A model generated the notes under the pieces. It was not told the origin of the DNA. It saw only the letters and a list, made by a program, of their open reading frames with translations, and ran no database searches. DNA of 64,000 nt from Ashinkailepas kermadecensis. Lineage: Eukaryota > Arthropoda > Thecostraca > Neolepadidae. The position numbers and the translations under genes are program-made. The stretch lies in the NCBI GenBank assembly GCA_034440615.1, contig JAOTOM010003931.1, forward strand, positions 26,001 to 90,000. Reading direction: 5' to 3'. Shown here piece by piece: positions 1 to 12,613 of the stretch (within the stretch, counting starts at the first letter, position 1; each line of letters begins with the position of its first letter).

Positions 1-74
1 GGCAAACAAATTGGAGTTATCAGGTTTCAAACAAGCTCCGATCTATAAAACAAGTTCTGGCACCATGGCCGTCG

Positions 75-511
75 TCACTGAAGTGTAGGAGGGAAGAGAT
101 AATGTTGGCACGACTGCGAATAGGGCACACTTAGGCTACACATAGACACCTTCTGATCAAGGAGGAAAATCCGCGCTGTTCTCGATGTGACGCACGTATG
201 ACAGTCCGCCACATACTGTTTTCGTGCCGCAACTTCCAGGAGGAATGAATGCGTTACTTTGGTCAAAACCTTCATGCAATGTCGTGCACTGATGTTTTAG
301 GAGTCAGCTCGGAGATCGTTGCCACAGGGAAAATATACCGTTACTTAGCTGCTACTCAGTTTCACGTTATTTATCCCTCTCAAAAATAGTCATGCCGAAT
401 CCCATATCATGTTCTGAAGAATAAACATTTATGAGCGCTAGATAACCACTTGCAGTTCAGGCGCCCTTAAGCCCAAATAAATCAACAAACAAACAAACAA
501 ACAAACAAACA
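75..511 (+). mobile_element. Jockey-like LINE, 3' remnant (ORF2 end and tail)
   Basis: From about 87 the + frame reads REEIMLARLRIGHT, a stop, ATHRHLLIKEE, then RCSRCDARMTVRHILFSCRN. This is the conserved end of Jockey ORF2 with its C-x2-C-x6-H-x4-C motif. Stops in the frame show that it is dead. The element ends at about 480-511 with GCGCCCTTAAGCCCAAATAA and an (AAAC)n tail, the usual Jockey 3' end. The 5' part is truncated or outside the window. Confidence 0.75.
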
Positions 512-883
512 AGGGGCGGTCCTGTTCACAACAGAGCTTACGTTTTTATTATAATATGCGAAAAATAATGGAAGTCACCACATCTTTTATCAAGACTACT
601 GCTTTGCAAATGACAATGGAAAATATCTGAGGGGAGAACACCGCGCCCTTTACGGATGAAAGTTCCTCTTTTTCTACCGACAGATATATGCTGTTGCCCA
701 AGCAGTTTTTTTGCGGATCACCAGGAAAATCTGCTTACAAATCACCGTGTTATGGTAACTTTGATTGCTCCTCGCCAACCCCGAGAGGGATGGTCGGTAA
801 GCGGCGTACCCTGCGGGCGGCCGGCCGTCGGCTGCGCCTGTGGTCGTGGCGACGCTGTGCCCCTGGCTCAGTGACGGCCGACG
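512..883. other. Unique sequence, no gene seen
   Basis: AT-rich, becoming GC-rich from about 780. No splice-bounded PDZ exon was found. The last part grades into the 68-bp array. Confidence 0.4.
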
Positions 884-1437
884 CCTGGCGCCGCTAGTGT
901 TGGCGTCCCCGGCCACCTCGTGCCGCGGCGTCACGCGCGGTGTTGCTGCAGTGGGGCGTCGCTAGTGTTGGCGTCCCCGGCCACCTCGTACCGCGGCGTC
1001 ACGCGCGGTGTTGCTGCAGTGGGGCGCCGCCAGTGTTGGCGTCCCCGGCCACCTCGTGCCGCGGCGTCACGCGCGGTGTTGCTGCAGTGGGGCGCCGCCA
1101 GTGTTGGCGTCCCCGGCCACCTCGTGCCGCGGCGTCACGCGCGGTGTAACTGCAGTGGGGCGCCGCCAGTGTTGGCGTCCCCGGCCACCTCGTACCGCGG
1201 CGTCACGCGCGGTGTTGCTGCAGTGGGGCGCCGCCAGTGTTGGCGTCCCCGGCCACCTCGTGCCGCGGCGTCACGCGCGGTGTAACTGCAGTGGGGCGCC
1301 GCTAGTGTTGGCGTCCCCGGCCACCTCGTGCCGCGGCGTCACGCGCGGTGTAACTGCAGTGGGGCGCCGCCAGTGTTGGCGTCCCCGGCCACCTCGTGCC
1401 GCGGCGTCACGCGCGGTGTTGCTGCAGTGGGGCGCTG
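884..1437. repeat. Minisatellite, ~68-bp unit, about 8 copies
   Basis: The GC-rich unit contains GTGTTGGCGTCCCCGGCC, CGCGGCGTCACGCGCGGTG and TTGCTGCAGTGGGGCG. Variants differ at a few sites (TTGCTGCAG or TAACTGCAG). The TTGCTGCAG segment looks like a 3' splice site in each copy. Long frames through the array are by-products of composition. Confidence 0.9.
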
Positions 1438-4400
1438 CTGCTGCCTGGGTCCTGACTGGTGAGTCCTCTCCCCCTCGTGTGCAGTTTCCCCGACTGATGG
1501 TAGGCATCCCTGTTCGGGTGGGTCTTGCGCCTAAATTTAAACCCCTGACAATGAAAAAGGCAAAGCTTGTGTTCATTCGGCATTGTTTGTGGAGGACTTG
1601 CCAAACTGAATGTCCTTATGTTGATCACAATAAAGAAATGTCAGGACATGGTAGATCGGTTCGAGTCAGAACCAGGTTTCGAACTGCATGCTGGAGACGC
1701 GTAAAAAATGTAATTGGCAAGCCACTGTAGCTTGGAACTCATCACAGCTTATTTCTTCATTGCCAACCATTCTGGTATCCATTAAATGCATAATAGGTAA
1801 ACCCAATGACATGGCTTTTGTCGCGTGGAATGGCTTGGCAACCATGCACACATATATATGCATGGCAATGCTCTCAGCGGGCTAGTTCGTGCAGTAAATA
1901 AAACTCAGCTTTTTGGAGGTTTGGCAATATTTATTGTAACTTCTTCGACGACTGCCGTACACCAAGGCCAAACAATTTTGTGCACTCATATCACCCGGAA
2001 TACATAACATCGCATCCCCGGTTGGTAAGCTATCCCGTTTACGCCCTTTCCTTATTCAAGCCTCCATCCCTTGCGATGTACCCAGTAGAGACACACATCT
2101 TTGCTCTGTTATCTTGCAATATGTACCACAATTTGTGTACGCCCTTTACAGTCCCACCACCCTGAAATCACTTACGGCCAATCTGGTTGAAGTGAGACGC
2201 TATCTCTAAATTCTTACGATCGCACCTGGTGCCGGACAAATGATTCTTGTCCCATAATATATAATCCCGCCCGTTTCACCGACGTGGGTTCCATCTGGCA
2301 CACATCGCACCAAATCCCTTACGCAACATTCGATGACTTGCAGCCTGTAGTTCAATGATAAGTACATATTCCCCGCGACGGTCCTGTTACCTTGTCTTCT
2401 CACGGTAAGTTACCCTACAAACTGAACACATTTTTCCACAGTGTCCTACCCGCGGCTGTCCCCATCCATTAACTGTTTTTGGCCTGACAAGATGTCTCTG
2501 ATATTAGTGCCCCTTTATATGAAGCAAAAATACCGACATCGAACATTTCCGTTACGTGATGCAAACGGTCCAAAATGCGTTGTTTCCCCTTATCATTTTG
2601 CCAAGTCCTGGAAGGTAGCTGGTGCAAGTGACGACCATCGGCATGCTTTAGAAGTCCGCTTAGATGACGGATGATCATGATAACTCAACATGTTTAATTT
2701 GTATCTCCTTCGCAACTTCGATTTCTGGGTATCCACTACCAATAAGTTTTTCCTTCAGAGTATCTAATTGTTGGTGCAAATCAGTCGTTTTACTGCGTAT
2801 GCGTTGCGCTCTCTTGGCCAGTCCTGAGGGAATGGCCCGTTTGGTATGCAGAGGGTGGACCAATGCGAAATGTGAATATGCCTTAGTGTCCGTTAATGGT
2901 CTTGATATATTGCGACAGCGTTAAAATAATGGTTTTTCGTTAGGTGTGAGATGCCGAAACGAGTACAGTAATATGTCGAAATTCGCCATGGACACAATGT
3001 CCTTAGCATGACTTATAAGTTCTTCAAACACAGTTTTGATCCAATAGCGCACTCATACATGCATTTTTTCCTTTGTTTTGAGATACCTAATTTAGGGGTA
3101 ACTATTTTAGCGATAATAATACAAAATACCCATCCATATAAATTGATATTGTATAACATACATCATAGATAATCCTCTTACCCGAAATTGTGCTAAGAGA
3201 TATTCGTTCATCACAATCCACAATGTAGGTATCAGCATGATACTTATCAAGAAGATGCTGTTAGAAATTGGACATGAAAACATCATCAACGAAGCATCAC
3301 TAAGCACGATGTCGATCACTATCACTAAGCACGATGCACGATGCACGATGAAGCACATCACTAAGCACGATGAAGCGCGTAGTCAATGTTTTTTTTAAAA
3401 GGAAAACCGGTTTTGAGTGAAACCGGTTTTGATATATATCCAAGTCGAACTTTCGGCCATTCAGTGTGACTAATGCATCCAGGTACTGTAGATGTGATCT
3501 TGATTATCACCAGTCTACTGAAGTTTTTTCTTGAATGCTCTTCGCCATGTTATGAGATTCCTTAAAACTATATTCCCATGTACTAAAATACCAACTATAT
3601 CGTCTATGTGCCTTGCGCATGCAAAATGCTTCAGATTTGGCTTTTCTAATAACTCAGTCTTTCACTCCCCATGTAGGTGCACGCAGAGTTCCTTTGCAAT
3701 TTTGACCCAGTAGCTGTACAACTCACTTGGACGTGACGTTGGGACCGCCCTAAACTGAAATTGTTGTTACTTAACACGCGCCCTGGAGGGCCTCTGAGAA
3801 TTACGCGCACTGGAGGGGGGGGGGGCGGATTCCGCCCCCCCTAAGATCTCGGCTCCTAGTAAAGCTGGAGGAACGAAATTCGCAGGGTGGATGGGCACGG
3901 TAGTGATCTCTATTGTGCGCAATTTTCGTGACCTTAGGTCAATATCTTCAAGGTCAAATGAGGTCAGATTTGCAAAATTTTCCGGTTTTGCGTGGCTTGG
4001 CTTGTCATCGTTATGGATCGCTGTGATTGTGCTTAAATGCTCAAAAATGGGCATCAATGATGTTTTGGACATTGCTAATGATGCAATGCAGATGCTAGAC
4101 CCAACATTTGACCTCAGGTCACCTATATAGCACCACTTTATCAGGTCAGTTACCTGTTTCAGTTACCGGAACCGGCCGCCCGCCCGACTGCTCCGTCGGG
4201 CAGCTCGGAGCAATCGGCTTCGTGAAGAAGGGAGTGATGTACATGAATAAAGTATGGAAACGCAATGACAAATAGTACAAATGACAACCAGTAGTGCATT
4301 TATGGCAACATTCCAGTTGATCAAGTTTTGTTCCATTAACCTGTCATGAACTTCACCTGACTTGACCTTGGTGACCTAACATGACTTGAAACTATACAGC

Positions 4401-4800
4401 ATATCAACATGCATCAAACAAGTCGCTAGTGTTGCCTAGAACACTTCCCTTTTGTCAGTATACTGGAAGCGCATCAGCGCCGATTTTTGTGGTCTGGCGC
4501 TATAACATTTTTTGATTTTAGCGGCCCCTAACTTGAAAAATTGTCGGCCGATTTCCATTTTTCTTGCTTTAAACAACGCGCCGTTCATTTCTAAGCAGGT
4601 ACACCGAAAACCGCGTATATCGACCGGTAAAATTTGCAGTTATTTGCGAAAAACCGGAGGGGTGGGCGGATTTCGCCCCCCTCCAGTGCGCGTGTTAATA
4701 CTGGGTCAATAATCTCCATCACCTCATCAGTAGGAATGGTGGGGCTTGTTCTTGCTATTTCCGTTGGGTGCCCGACTGTTGGCAGACGATTACCTGCAGC
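1438..4800. other. AT-rich intronic or intergenic sequence with small repeats
   Basis: No gene recognised. It contains short CACTAAGCACGATG repeats (3297-3371) and two inverted copies of a G/C-rich element: 3776-3846, and 4655-4710 in opposite orientation. Both carry GCGCACTGGAGG and a hairpin around GGCGGATTCCGCC. A GGGCAGCTCGG-type GC patch lies near 4170-4210. Confidence 0.5.
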
Positions 4801-5132
<332 letters not shown>

Positions 5133-5136
<4 letters not shown>

Positions 5137-5742
5137 CTTCAATAGAGCAGGCCAAGCAAAGCAAGTATATCTGTTTCCTATCAGAAAATCCTCAGGTCAG
5201 GTGAGGTTGCGGCGTAAGATCCAGCCAAGTAAGCTCAAGCTTGAATACCGCAGGTACATCACTTTTGATTCATAACAAATTCGTTTCCTGGGGTAACTGA
5301 TCTGATACTAAAACATATTTGAATGCTATCCAGCTTCTGACCTCATGGCCTGCCCTTTCATTCTGGAAGGTCAGGCCACGATCTTCCAGCATGAAATCAC
5401 ACGGGAACAACATATAAATTGATGTGTACATTGTTTTAAAGTAGTTCCATGGAGATGTCAATCCAGGCCAACCAAGGTTGGATCACACAAGATTAGTGCA
5501 TCCCAGGTCATCGGCTGCCGACAGACGGCCACCCAATGTCATGCTGCACGACTTAGACGATGTTGAAACCGGACTGGTACAAATTCACGAGGAACAGCAA
5601 CATTCTGCATGCGATGGTATTGTGTAAAATATGCATATTTGACATGCCCTTATCCCGGTGACCTTTTTGGATGTTGTAAACTAGAACGCTTATGTTGGAA
5701 CATGCTAGCAGCATCTTCTTTTATCACTTCGGTATGACAAAA
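5133..5742. other. Unique sequence, no gene seen
   Basis: No domain or splice-bounded exon recognised. The 3' end holds the left target-site duplication of the SINE (GGTATGACAAAA, 5731-5742). Confidence 0.4.
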
Positions 5743-5746
5743 AAAC

Positions 5747-5908
5747 GATTGGGGACGAGTGGTCTAGGGGTAAGATGCTCGTCTCACAATCGAAAGATTG
5801 TGGGTTCGAATCTCACCTGTCGCTACTCTTCGCCCGCGACCAATCGGCGTGAGAGATTGGCGACGCTATATGACTCAACGGTCGACGTGTCGTAAAACCA
5901 ATAACCAA
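5747..5908 (+). mobile_element. tRNA-Val-derived SINE, copy 1
   Basis: The head GGGACGAGTGGTCTAGGGG holds box A, CTCGTCTCACAATCGAA is an anticodon arm with a CAC anticodon (Val-like), and GGTTCGAATCTCACC is box B. The body reads CGCCCGCGACCAATCGGCG, then GAGAGATTGGCGACGC, GTCGACGTGTCGTAAAACC and the tail AATAACCAA. Flanked by the 12-bp target duplication GGTATGACAAAA (5731-5742 and 5909-5920). Internal pol III promoter boxes are intact. Confidence 0.9.
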
Positions 5909-5920
5909 GGTATGACAAAA

Positions 5921-6784
5921 TTAGCCTAATTTCTTAATTTTTCTCCACTTATTGCAACAACCAAAAAAAAGGATTAAACCGACCTTAGGTCAGTAACTTT
6001 GACCTTAATTAAGATTTGTATATAGCATAGTTGTTCGTCTTGATGAAAGAACAATATTATGTGAATTTGGTGTTTTTGTGCTTCAACTATTTCGAATGGT
6101 GACACCCTTAATATTGTTTTCTTTGAGCCGTCCAATAGCAATGACCTTCGATGACCTTGTCCTGACATTTCTTCGAGGTGTGTAGGGTTGATGTATAAGC
6201 AGATGCTGAAAGGTTCAGATCTCTGCATCCACTCGTTCGGCTGTGATCCCGGAGAAACATCAGGGGACCTCTCGAGAGCTTCTGTCACGGTGAGAGTTAG
6301 AGGATGTCGGATCTTTGCCAAAACAACTGATTCAAAATCCACGAGCATGCTGCAAATTGCATGACTGCAGAATACTATAATCGGCTAATAAAACCGAACT
6401 AGGATGCAAGCGAAAATATATTTTTTTACTCCGCAAAAACTCATGTGATGTTCTGGTCAACAAAGAAAATTGCGATTACCTGTGTGGATTGTGTTTTTTT
6501 TACGGCGTATCGAGCCTGTTTTCTACGATGTACCGGGCATATTCCCGCGCGGTAGCCCGTAGTTTGACTACTGGCACGTCGAATTGTTTTCTATCCCAGC
6601 ATCTTGAAATACGCCGAGCTTTTTATCTCTGTGTACTGTACCGGTATTGTTCTTATGAAGGTGAACACATGCCTAACCATCGATATCAAACATGCCACAG
6701 GCCTTGGTCACTACTGATGACATGCTCGGGAGAAGCCCCACTCACCGGCCAACATGTGCCATCGGCGGCTTCTCCGCAACACCA
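5921..6784. other. AT-rich sequence, no gene seen
   Basis: Contains a GACCTTAGGTCAGTAACTTTGACC-like set of AGGTCA/TGACCT half-sites (about 5980-6005, and scattered) but no coding signal I can support. Confidence 0.35.
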
Positions 6785-7355
6785 CTGAATCTCCCGCCGG
6801 CTGGGTGTTATCACCATTCCTGTATACCTGACCTTGATGCCAGCCCAGCGCGGCTGCTGAATCTCCCGCCGGCTGGGTGTTACCACCATTCCTGTATACG
6901 ACCTTGATCCAGAGCGCGGCTGCTGAATCTCCGCCGGCTGGGTGTTCCACCATTCCTGTATACCTGACCTTGATGGCGCCAGCGCGGCTGCTGAATCTCC
7001 CGCCGGCTGGGTGTTACCACCATTCCTGTATACCTGACCTTGATGCCAGCCTAGCGCGGCTGCTGAATCTCCCGCCGGCTGGGTGTTACCACCATTCCTG
7101 TATACCTGACCTTGATGCCAGCCTAGCGCGGCTGCTGAATCTCCCGCCGGCTGGGTGTTACTGTTACCACCATTCCTGTATACCTGACCTTGATGCCAGC
7201 CCAGCGCGGCTGCTGAATCTCCCGCCGGCTGGGTGTTATCACCATTCCTGTATACCTGACCTTGATGCCAGCCCAGCGCGGCTGCTGAATCTCCCGCCGG
7301 CTGGGTGTTATCACCATTCCTGTATACCTGACCTTGATGCCAACCCAGCGCGGCT
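6785..7355. repeat. Minisatellite, ~72-bp unit, about 8 copies
   Basis: Unit: CTGAATCTCCCGCCGGCTGG, GTGTTACCACCATTCCTGTA, TACCTGACCTTGATGCCAGC, CCAGCGCGGCTG. Copies vary by short indels. 72 bp is a multiple of three, so long frames run on both strands without being genes. Confidence 0.9.
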
Positions 7356-8335
7356 GCTGCACGATGGAAGTGGCGACGTGTGGAGTTGTAGTTATCTACG
7401 GGCTGGCGGTCTGGCACCGACCCGTCATTGCCGCAGAAGTGTTGCACATGTGCAGGCTGTCGCTTGTAACAGCGCAATATTCCTCCACAGCCGCTTGGTG
7501 TGCAAACGCTGGCTTTTTGTCTCTTGCTTGCTTTATGAATTATATTTGGGCTTTCCGGCGCGTCGGCTACGTGGTCATTTGGCGCCTATTTTCAGGGATC
7601 CGTGCACATTTTGCATTGGGAGAGGGGAAAGTGCGCCAGATATATTCGCGAAAATGATGTATTTTTCTAGTTTATCCGAATAACCCTGAAAATTCAGGGT
7701 AATAACCCTGAAAATAAAGGAAGTTTCCGAGCACTGGGGAGGGCGGGGAACAATTCCCAATCCGGTTAACATGTTCGAGTTCCTGCCCATTTTTGTTAGA
7801 ATTCGGCTGTTTTGTCTCCCCTGCCCCTTGATCTCCCGTTCTGCGCATTTGCCGGCAGCCGGGTCGTCACCTGGCCAGCTATTTCCGTTGGACGCCCGAT
7901 TGTTGACAGACGATGACCTTTAGCTCCACCACCTGAACCACCTGAACCACAGCGCCCCTCCAAAGTTTACTGCTGGAGGTCGGCCCGACCAGTGACGCCA
8001 CTGGCGTTATAAACAGAGACGACGCGGTCGCTCGCTCCGCCGGTCCGCCCCGGTGATCCTCCCCACCGGTCCTCCCCACCGGCGCGCCTCACCCGTCTAC
8101 CTCACCCATCTACCTCACCCGTCTACCTCACCCGTCCACCTCATCGGTCCACCACACCGGCCCGCTCCACCGGCCCGCTCCACCCCGCCTGTCCGTCCGA
8201 CAGATGCCACACCGACCGATCCGATTGGCCTGCTGTAGCCCGGTGACGACAGGCGAGGGTGACCAGGCGTGGCTGAAGCTGACCTGAGCTACACGTGTCT
8301 CGCCGTGACACGTCGGCGGCACGGTCCGGCCGTCC
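7356..8335. other. No gene seen; small ACCTCACCCGTCT repeat
   Basis: Mostly unique sequence. 8085-8190 holds a degenerate ~12-bp repeat (TACCTCACCCGTC and related CCACCGGCCCGCT). No exon recognised. Confidence 0.4.
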
Positions 8336-8336
8336 C

Positions 8337-9150
8337 TTCGCCAGTCGATACACGTGGACCGACGCGCGGCACGCTGCCGCCCACAGCCCGTCCCGTCGCC
8401 AGTCGATACACGTGGACCGACACGCGGCACGCTGCCGCCCACAGCCCGTCCCGTCGCCAGTCGATGCACGTGGACCGACACGCGGCACGCTGCCGCCCAC
8501 AGCCCGTCCCGTCGCCAGTCGATACACTTGGACCGACACGCGGCACGCTGCCGCCCACAGCCCGTCCCGTCGCCAGTCGATGCACGTGGACCGACACGCG
8601 GCACGCTACCGCCCACAGCCCGTCCAGATCGCCAGTCGATGCACGTGGACCGACACGCGGCACGCTGCCGCCCACATCCCGTCCCGTCGCCAGTCGATAC
8701 ACGTGGACCGACACGCGGCACGCTGCCGCCCACAGCCCGTCCCGTCGCCAGTCGATACACGTGGACCGACGCGCGGCACGCTGCCGCCCACAGCCCGTCC
8801 CGTCGCCAGTCGATACACGTGGACCGACACGCGGCACGCTGCCGCCCACATCCCGTCCCGTCGCCAGTCGGTTGGTTATTGGTATTACGACACGTCGACC
8901 GTTGAGTCATGTAGCGTCGCCAATCTCTCACGCCGATTGGTCGCGAGCGAAGAGTAGCGACAGGTGAGACTCGAACCCACAACCTTTCGATTGTGAGACG
9001 AGCATCTTACCCCTAGACCACTCGTCCCCTCAGTCGATGCACGTGGACCGACACGCGGCACGCTGTCGCCCACAGCCCGTCCCGTCGCCAGTCGATGCAC
9101 GTGGACCGACACGCGGCACGCTGCCGCCCACATCCCGTCCAGATCGATGC
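8337..9150. repeat. Minisatellite, ~58-bp unit, about 11 copies, split by a SINE
   Basis: Unit: CAGTCGATACACGTGGACCG, ACACGCGGCACGCTGCCGCC, CACAGCCCGTCCCGTCGC. The array resumes in register after the SINE at 8871-9029, so the array is older than that insertion. Confidence 0.92.
8871..9030 (-). mobile_element. tRNA-Val-derived SINE, copy 2, inserted in the 58-bp array
   Basis: Reverse complement of copy 1 with the same head, box B (GGTTCGAGTCTCACC) and the tail CCAATAACCAAC. The sequence CAGTCG occurs on both sides (8865-8870 and 9031-9036), consistent with a short target duplication inside the satellite unit. Confidence 0.9.
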
Positions 9151-10570
9151 CGACCGATAGCACACCTTGCCCGAACGGCTGCCACCTGATACAGTCCCAT
9201 CCCTCCGCGCACAGACTGTAGGTCACACGGTGTCACGTGACGCGGTCTGTGGGGCAGGGCGTGAGCACTAGATGTGACAAATGCTGACAACTATGGAACC
9301 GAAACCCTGGCCCGGCCGGCCTGCTGTGATCAAGTCCGGTTGAAGCCCGGTCAAAATGCACTGAAGCACGGTCAGGTGACCGGTTTTTGTAGCGTATACT
9401 TTTTCCATGCAAAGTGGTACTACTGTGTTTTTGCTGTTAAATTAAGGTCATACAGGTAATTCACATCATCTTCGAAGACCACGTTCACTCCCAGAGCATG
9501 CCTATAAAATTAGCTTCTAATCAATGCTTTTTATTGTAGTGGTATGTATTGATAATAATAATATGCTAATTACCAGAAGCAATATTAAAATGCGTATGTT
9601 AGTGCCCATTACCTACCTTCATGAACCTAAGGAAATACAAAAACTAAAACTATCAAGTTTTGATTCATTCACTGTTCAATAATGTGTAGTGCTGCGCTAT
9701 GTATCTAATAATGATACCATACCACTGCCTGCTCCACGAATCCAAACTAATTTTCTTCAGCCGTCAAACGTCGGGATTATCTGTTATGAAGGCAATGCAA
9801 ATTATGTCTTGCTATCGTTCGCTGCGTCACTTTCGTCTTCAACTTGCAGTTCTTGTTTCAGCGTATTTCATGATGACTGCAAACTAGCTGGCATGACTAA
9901 TGCATCAAGCAACTGTTATTTATTACAATATGCAGCAACGCAATTGGAAAAGCACCAGCTATTGAAATTAATGCTAACTCACACTCCATGTAGCCATGAC
10001 AAGAAATGCATGAACATCATTAAGCTAGGTTGACTGAAAAGAAGGCAGCATTGTAACAGTTACAGGAATGTGATAATTAGCTGATGATGGATTGTATTTA
10101 TCCTTGGTGAGTCCTGGCGGCTGCTTTAGTATGAGATACGGTTGCTTGCCTGTGAATTGAATTCCCTTAGATATTAATTTAATCCATCTATGCTTTATCA
10201 GCATAATTGTGCCAAGCCACATTCAACGTTGTATAATTATTTTTCCTCTACCTTTATGTCATGACGTCGTGTATTGATTAACGTGGACTCAGATGGAAGC
10301 TTAGGATCCAGTTATTTTTGTTAGCTTGACGATTAGTGGCGCGCTGGTGACAGATCTTGGAACTATTTGCGATCAGGTGTTCTGTGAGGCAAAGGAATCC
10401 ATCCGAACATTTATCATTTCTAGACGCTGCACTACCGACGCAATCGATGCGTACGATCCGAAATAATCAACCAACATGAATCGTTTATATCAAGGCAGCT
10501 CGAATCTCGTTATTTTGATGATGTATTTTCCGAGAAAGCGTTTAGCCCTCAATTTATTATGCCATTAAGC
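9151..10570. other. Unique AT-rich sequence, no gene seen
   Basis: No exon, LINE motif or tandem array recognised over this stretch. Confidence 0.4.
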
Positions 10571-10584
10571 CACAATTTCCGGAT

Positions 10585-10680
10585 TGGGTGGTACGGCCAT
10601 GGTTCGTGTAGCAAGCTTTGTTTAGCATGGGACCCTGGTCTACGTAGCCAAACCAGCAAGCATTCGGACTAAGTTTCTAT
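10585..10680 (+). mobile_element. Fragment of the 45187-type tRNA-headed SINE
   Basis: GGGTGGTACGGCCATGGTTC, AGCATGGGACCCTGGTCTAC and AACCAGCAAGCATTCGGACT align in order with the 3' half of the element at 45187-45525 (GGGTGGTGGGGCCGGGGTTC, AGCAACAGGATCCTGGTTCA, CCCAGCAAGAACTCGGATTA). Diverged 3' fragment. Confidence 0.6.
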
Positions 10681-10689
10681 ATCACCAGC

Positions 10690-11605
10690 GACACGCTAAG
10701 TAACCTATACTGGTCGATACACTCAAAAACCCTACCCTCCAGCGACGCTTTTACAAAATGCAGAAGTGGAATAGAAGTTCGTGCGGTATCTGGAATTCAC
10801 ACCATGCTACATTTTCCAATCTCTACTCTTGTCTGATTTAATATATGAGACTACTAACCACTCGTTATATATTTTCTATGTCTATTGTTAGCCCTTTGAC
10901 TGCAGCATACATGTCGTGTGACTTGGGTTTTCCTGTTTACACGTCATGCCACCTCGTTTTGACTAATAGTTCACATGCTAAGCTTTACAATTGACATAAG
11001 TTTGTATTCTTGATCTGTGGCAATGGATTAGTACAAAAATTAAACAAAATACAATCGAACGTTCTTACCTGTTTTCAAGCACCCAAGCACATAAGCCGAC
11101 CTTGATCGGTGATAGTACTACTAAAGGGAACGGCCTAGGTGCTTTGGTGGTGATTCTGATAGTCGTTACTTTTATATATATGGTGCTGTTCCAGTGTAGT
11201 TTTTGATCAATTAGTGATTCATTGTATTATTTTGTATACTAGCCTATAGCCGACACCAAATCTTCTTAATATCAAGGAGTATAATATCGAAACTAAAACG
11301 TTGCAACCAGCGGTTGTAGGGCAAGCAATTGGACAATGTGTTGTAGGGGACGTAACATGATGCTCGAAGACATAATAATGTCGGGTTTTGAATGGTGGAT
11401 ATATCGTATAATATCACAAATATTGTATGTGGTATGAATGTCGAGTTTTGAATGATGGATATATAGTAGAATAACGCGAATGCTGCACGTCGTATGCAAT
11501 GTGCTGCAGACTATTCAAACATGAATGAACGAAACCCTGCTGAGGGTCGCAATTTCGCTGTTTTCTCGGTGTTAGGAAGGAATGAATGGTGCGTTTTAAG
11601 AGATG
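10690..11605. other. AT-rich sequence, no gene seen
   Basis: Only a weak two-copy repeat (GTCGAGTTTTGAATGATGGATATATAGTA-like, about 11382-11475) was seen. Confidence 0.35.
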
Positions 11606-11614
11606 GGTTATTTT

Positions 11615-11765
11615 TCGCGACGCATTCCACTGTTAGACCACATAGCGTCGCCAGCCTGTCACGCCCATTGGTCGCGGGTGGGCCAGGTAATCCCGTCGGC
11701 TGCCTTATTAGAACCCACGATCTTACGATGAAAATTCAAACGCCCTACCGAATGAGCTACCTCCA
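11615..11765 (-). mobile_element. tRNA-headed SINE with Lys-like head, diverged copy
   Basis: On the - strand: GGAGGTAGCTCATTCGGTAG (box A), GATCGTGGGTTCTAATAAGG (box B), then the body GCGACCAATGGGCGTGAC, AGGCTGGCGACGCTATGTGG, AATGCGTCGCGAAAAATAAC. The body is the same as in the Val-headed SINE; the head is not. Confidence 0.7.
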
Positions 11766-12152
11766 CTCCTCATTTTAGGAGATGTTTTGGTATGGAATTG
11801 TGTCGTTAACTATGGAAGCCTACCAAAACATTGATAATTACTTTGAAATAGGCCCAGCAATTTGCATGATTTATCATCCTCAGTTTTTTTCCGAATTCAT
11901 CTATATTTGCTGATCTTTTTTTGTATTTGTCAATGAACTGCCTGCCTGTTTGAAAGCCCGGTATATATTGTAACGCCCAGTCAAAACTCACCAGTGCTGA
12001 CCTGGCTTTCTGACCGGGCTTTCAGTCCTTGCAGTTGCCATCTGTGTGTGTGTGTAATCGTCCCGGCTACGGTTGTGTTCGTGCCGGGCCATGTTGGGCG
12101 TGAGGCTGAGGCGATGTGATGTTACAGATGTGTATGCCCCGTCTGTCTGCAG
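11766..12152. other. Intron sequence before the PDZ1 exon
   Basis: AT-rich, then GC-rich from about 11990, with a short (TG)n at 12043-12054 and a pyrimidine-rich acceptor ending at 12152. The exon with the first half of PDZ1 was not found here. Confidence 0.5.
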
Positions 12153-12259
12153 AGACGGCCGACTTCAGGAGGGGGACCAGATTCTCGCCATTGATGGCCA
12201 GCCGCTTGACGCCAATGTTTCCCACCCGCAGGCCATCAGTATCCTCCAGCAGGCCAGAG
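12153..12259 (+). CDS. Patj: Patj exon: second half of PDZ1
   Basis: The exon follows a CTGTCTGCAG acceptor and ends at AGAG|GTAGGT. It begins with one base that completes a codon, then reads [16 protein letters not shown] and [12 protein letters not shown]. This is the carboxylate-distal half of a PDZ fold (beta-D to the alpha-B helix) and is very close to the PDZ1 motif of MPDZ/PATJ. It ends in phase 1 (a single G), and the next exon supplies GA to make Gly. The first half of PDZ1, with its GLGF loop, was not found upstream in the window. The donor is immediately followed by an array that repeats this exon end about ten times. Confidence 0.9.
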
Positions 12260-12612
12260 GTAGGTCCGTCAGTATCTTCCAGCAGGCCAGGTGTAGGTCC
12301 GTCGGTGTCCTCCAGTAGGCCAGAGGTAGGTCCGTCAGCATCCTCCAACAGGCTAGAGGTAGGTCCGTCAGTATCCTCCAGTAGGCCAGAGGTATGTCCG
12401 TCGGTGTCCTCCAGTAGGCCAGAGGTAGGTCCGTCAGTATCTTCCAGTAGGCCAGATGTAGGTCCGTCAGTATCCTCCAGCAGGCCAGAGGTAGGTCCGT
12501 CAACATCCTCCAGCAGGCCAGAGGTAGGTCCGTCAGTATCCTCCAGTAGGCCAGAGGTAGGTCAGTCAGTATCCTCCAGCAGGCCAAAGGTAGGTCCGTC
12601 AATCGATTCAAG
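12260..12612. repeat. 33-bp minisatellite derived from the PDZ1 exon-intron junction
   Basis: Unit: GTAGGTCCGTCAGTATCCTC then CAGCAGGCCAGAG. Each copy holds the last ~20 coding bases of the exon (ATCCTCCAGCAGGCCAGAG) and its GTAGGT donor. The first copy is the real exon end at 12241-12259. Confidence 0.95.
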
Positions 12613-12613
12613 C

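Noticed and set aside
5751..5823. Functional tRNA-Val gene
   Set aside because: The tRNA-like sequence has a mismatched acceptor and anticodon stem, is repeated five times with the same non-tRNA body and tail, and has target-site duplications. It is a SINE head.
8128..8982. Arg-rich protein over the 58-bp array
   Set aside because: Minisatellite translation that runs on into a SINE.
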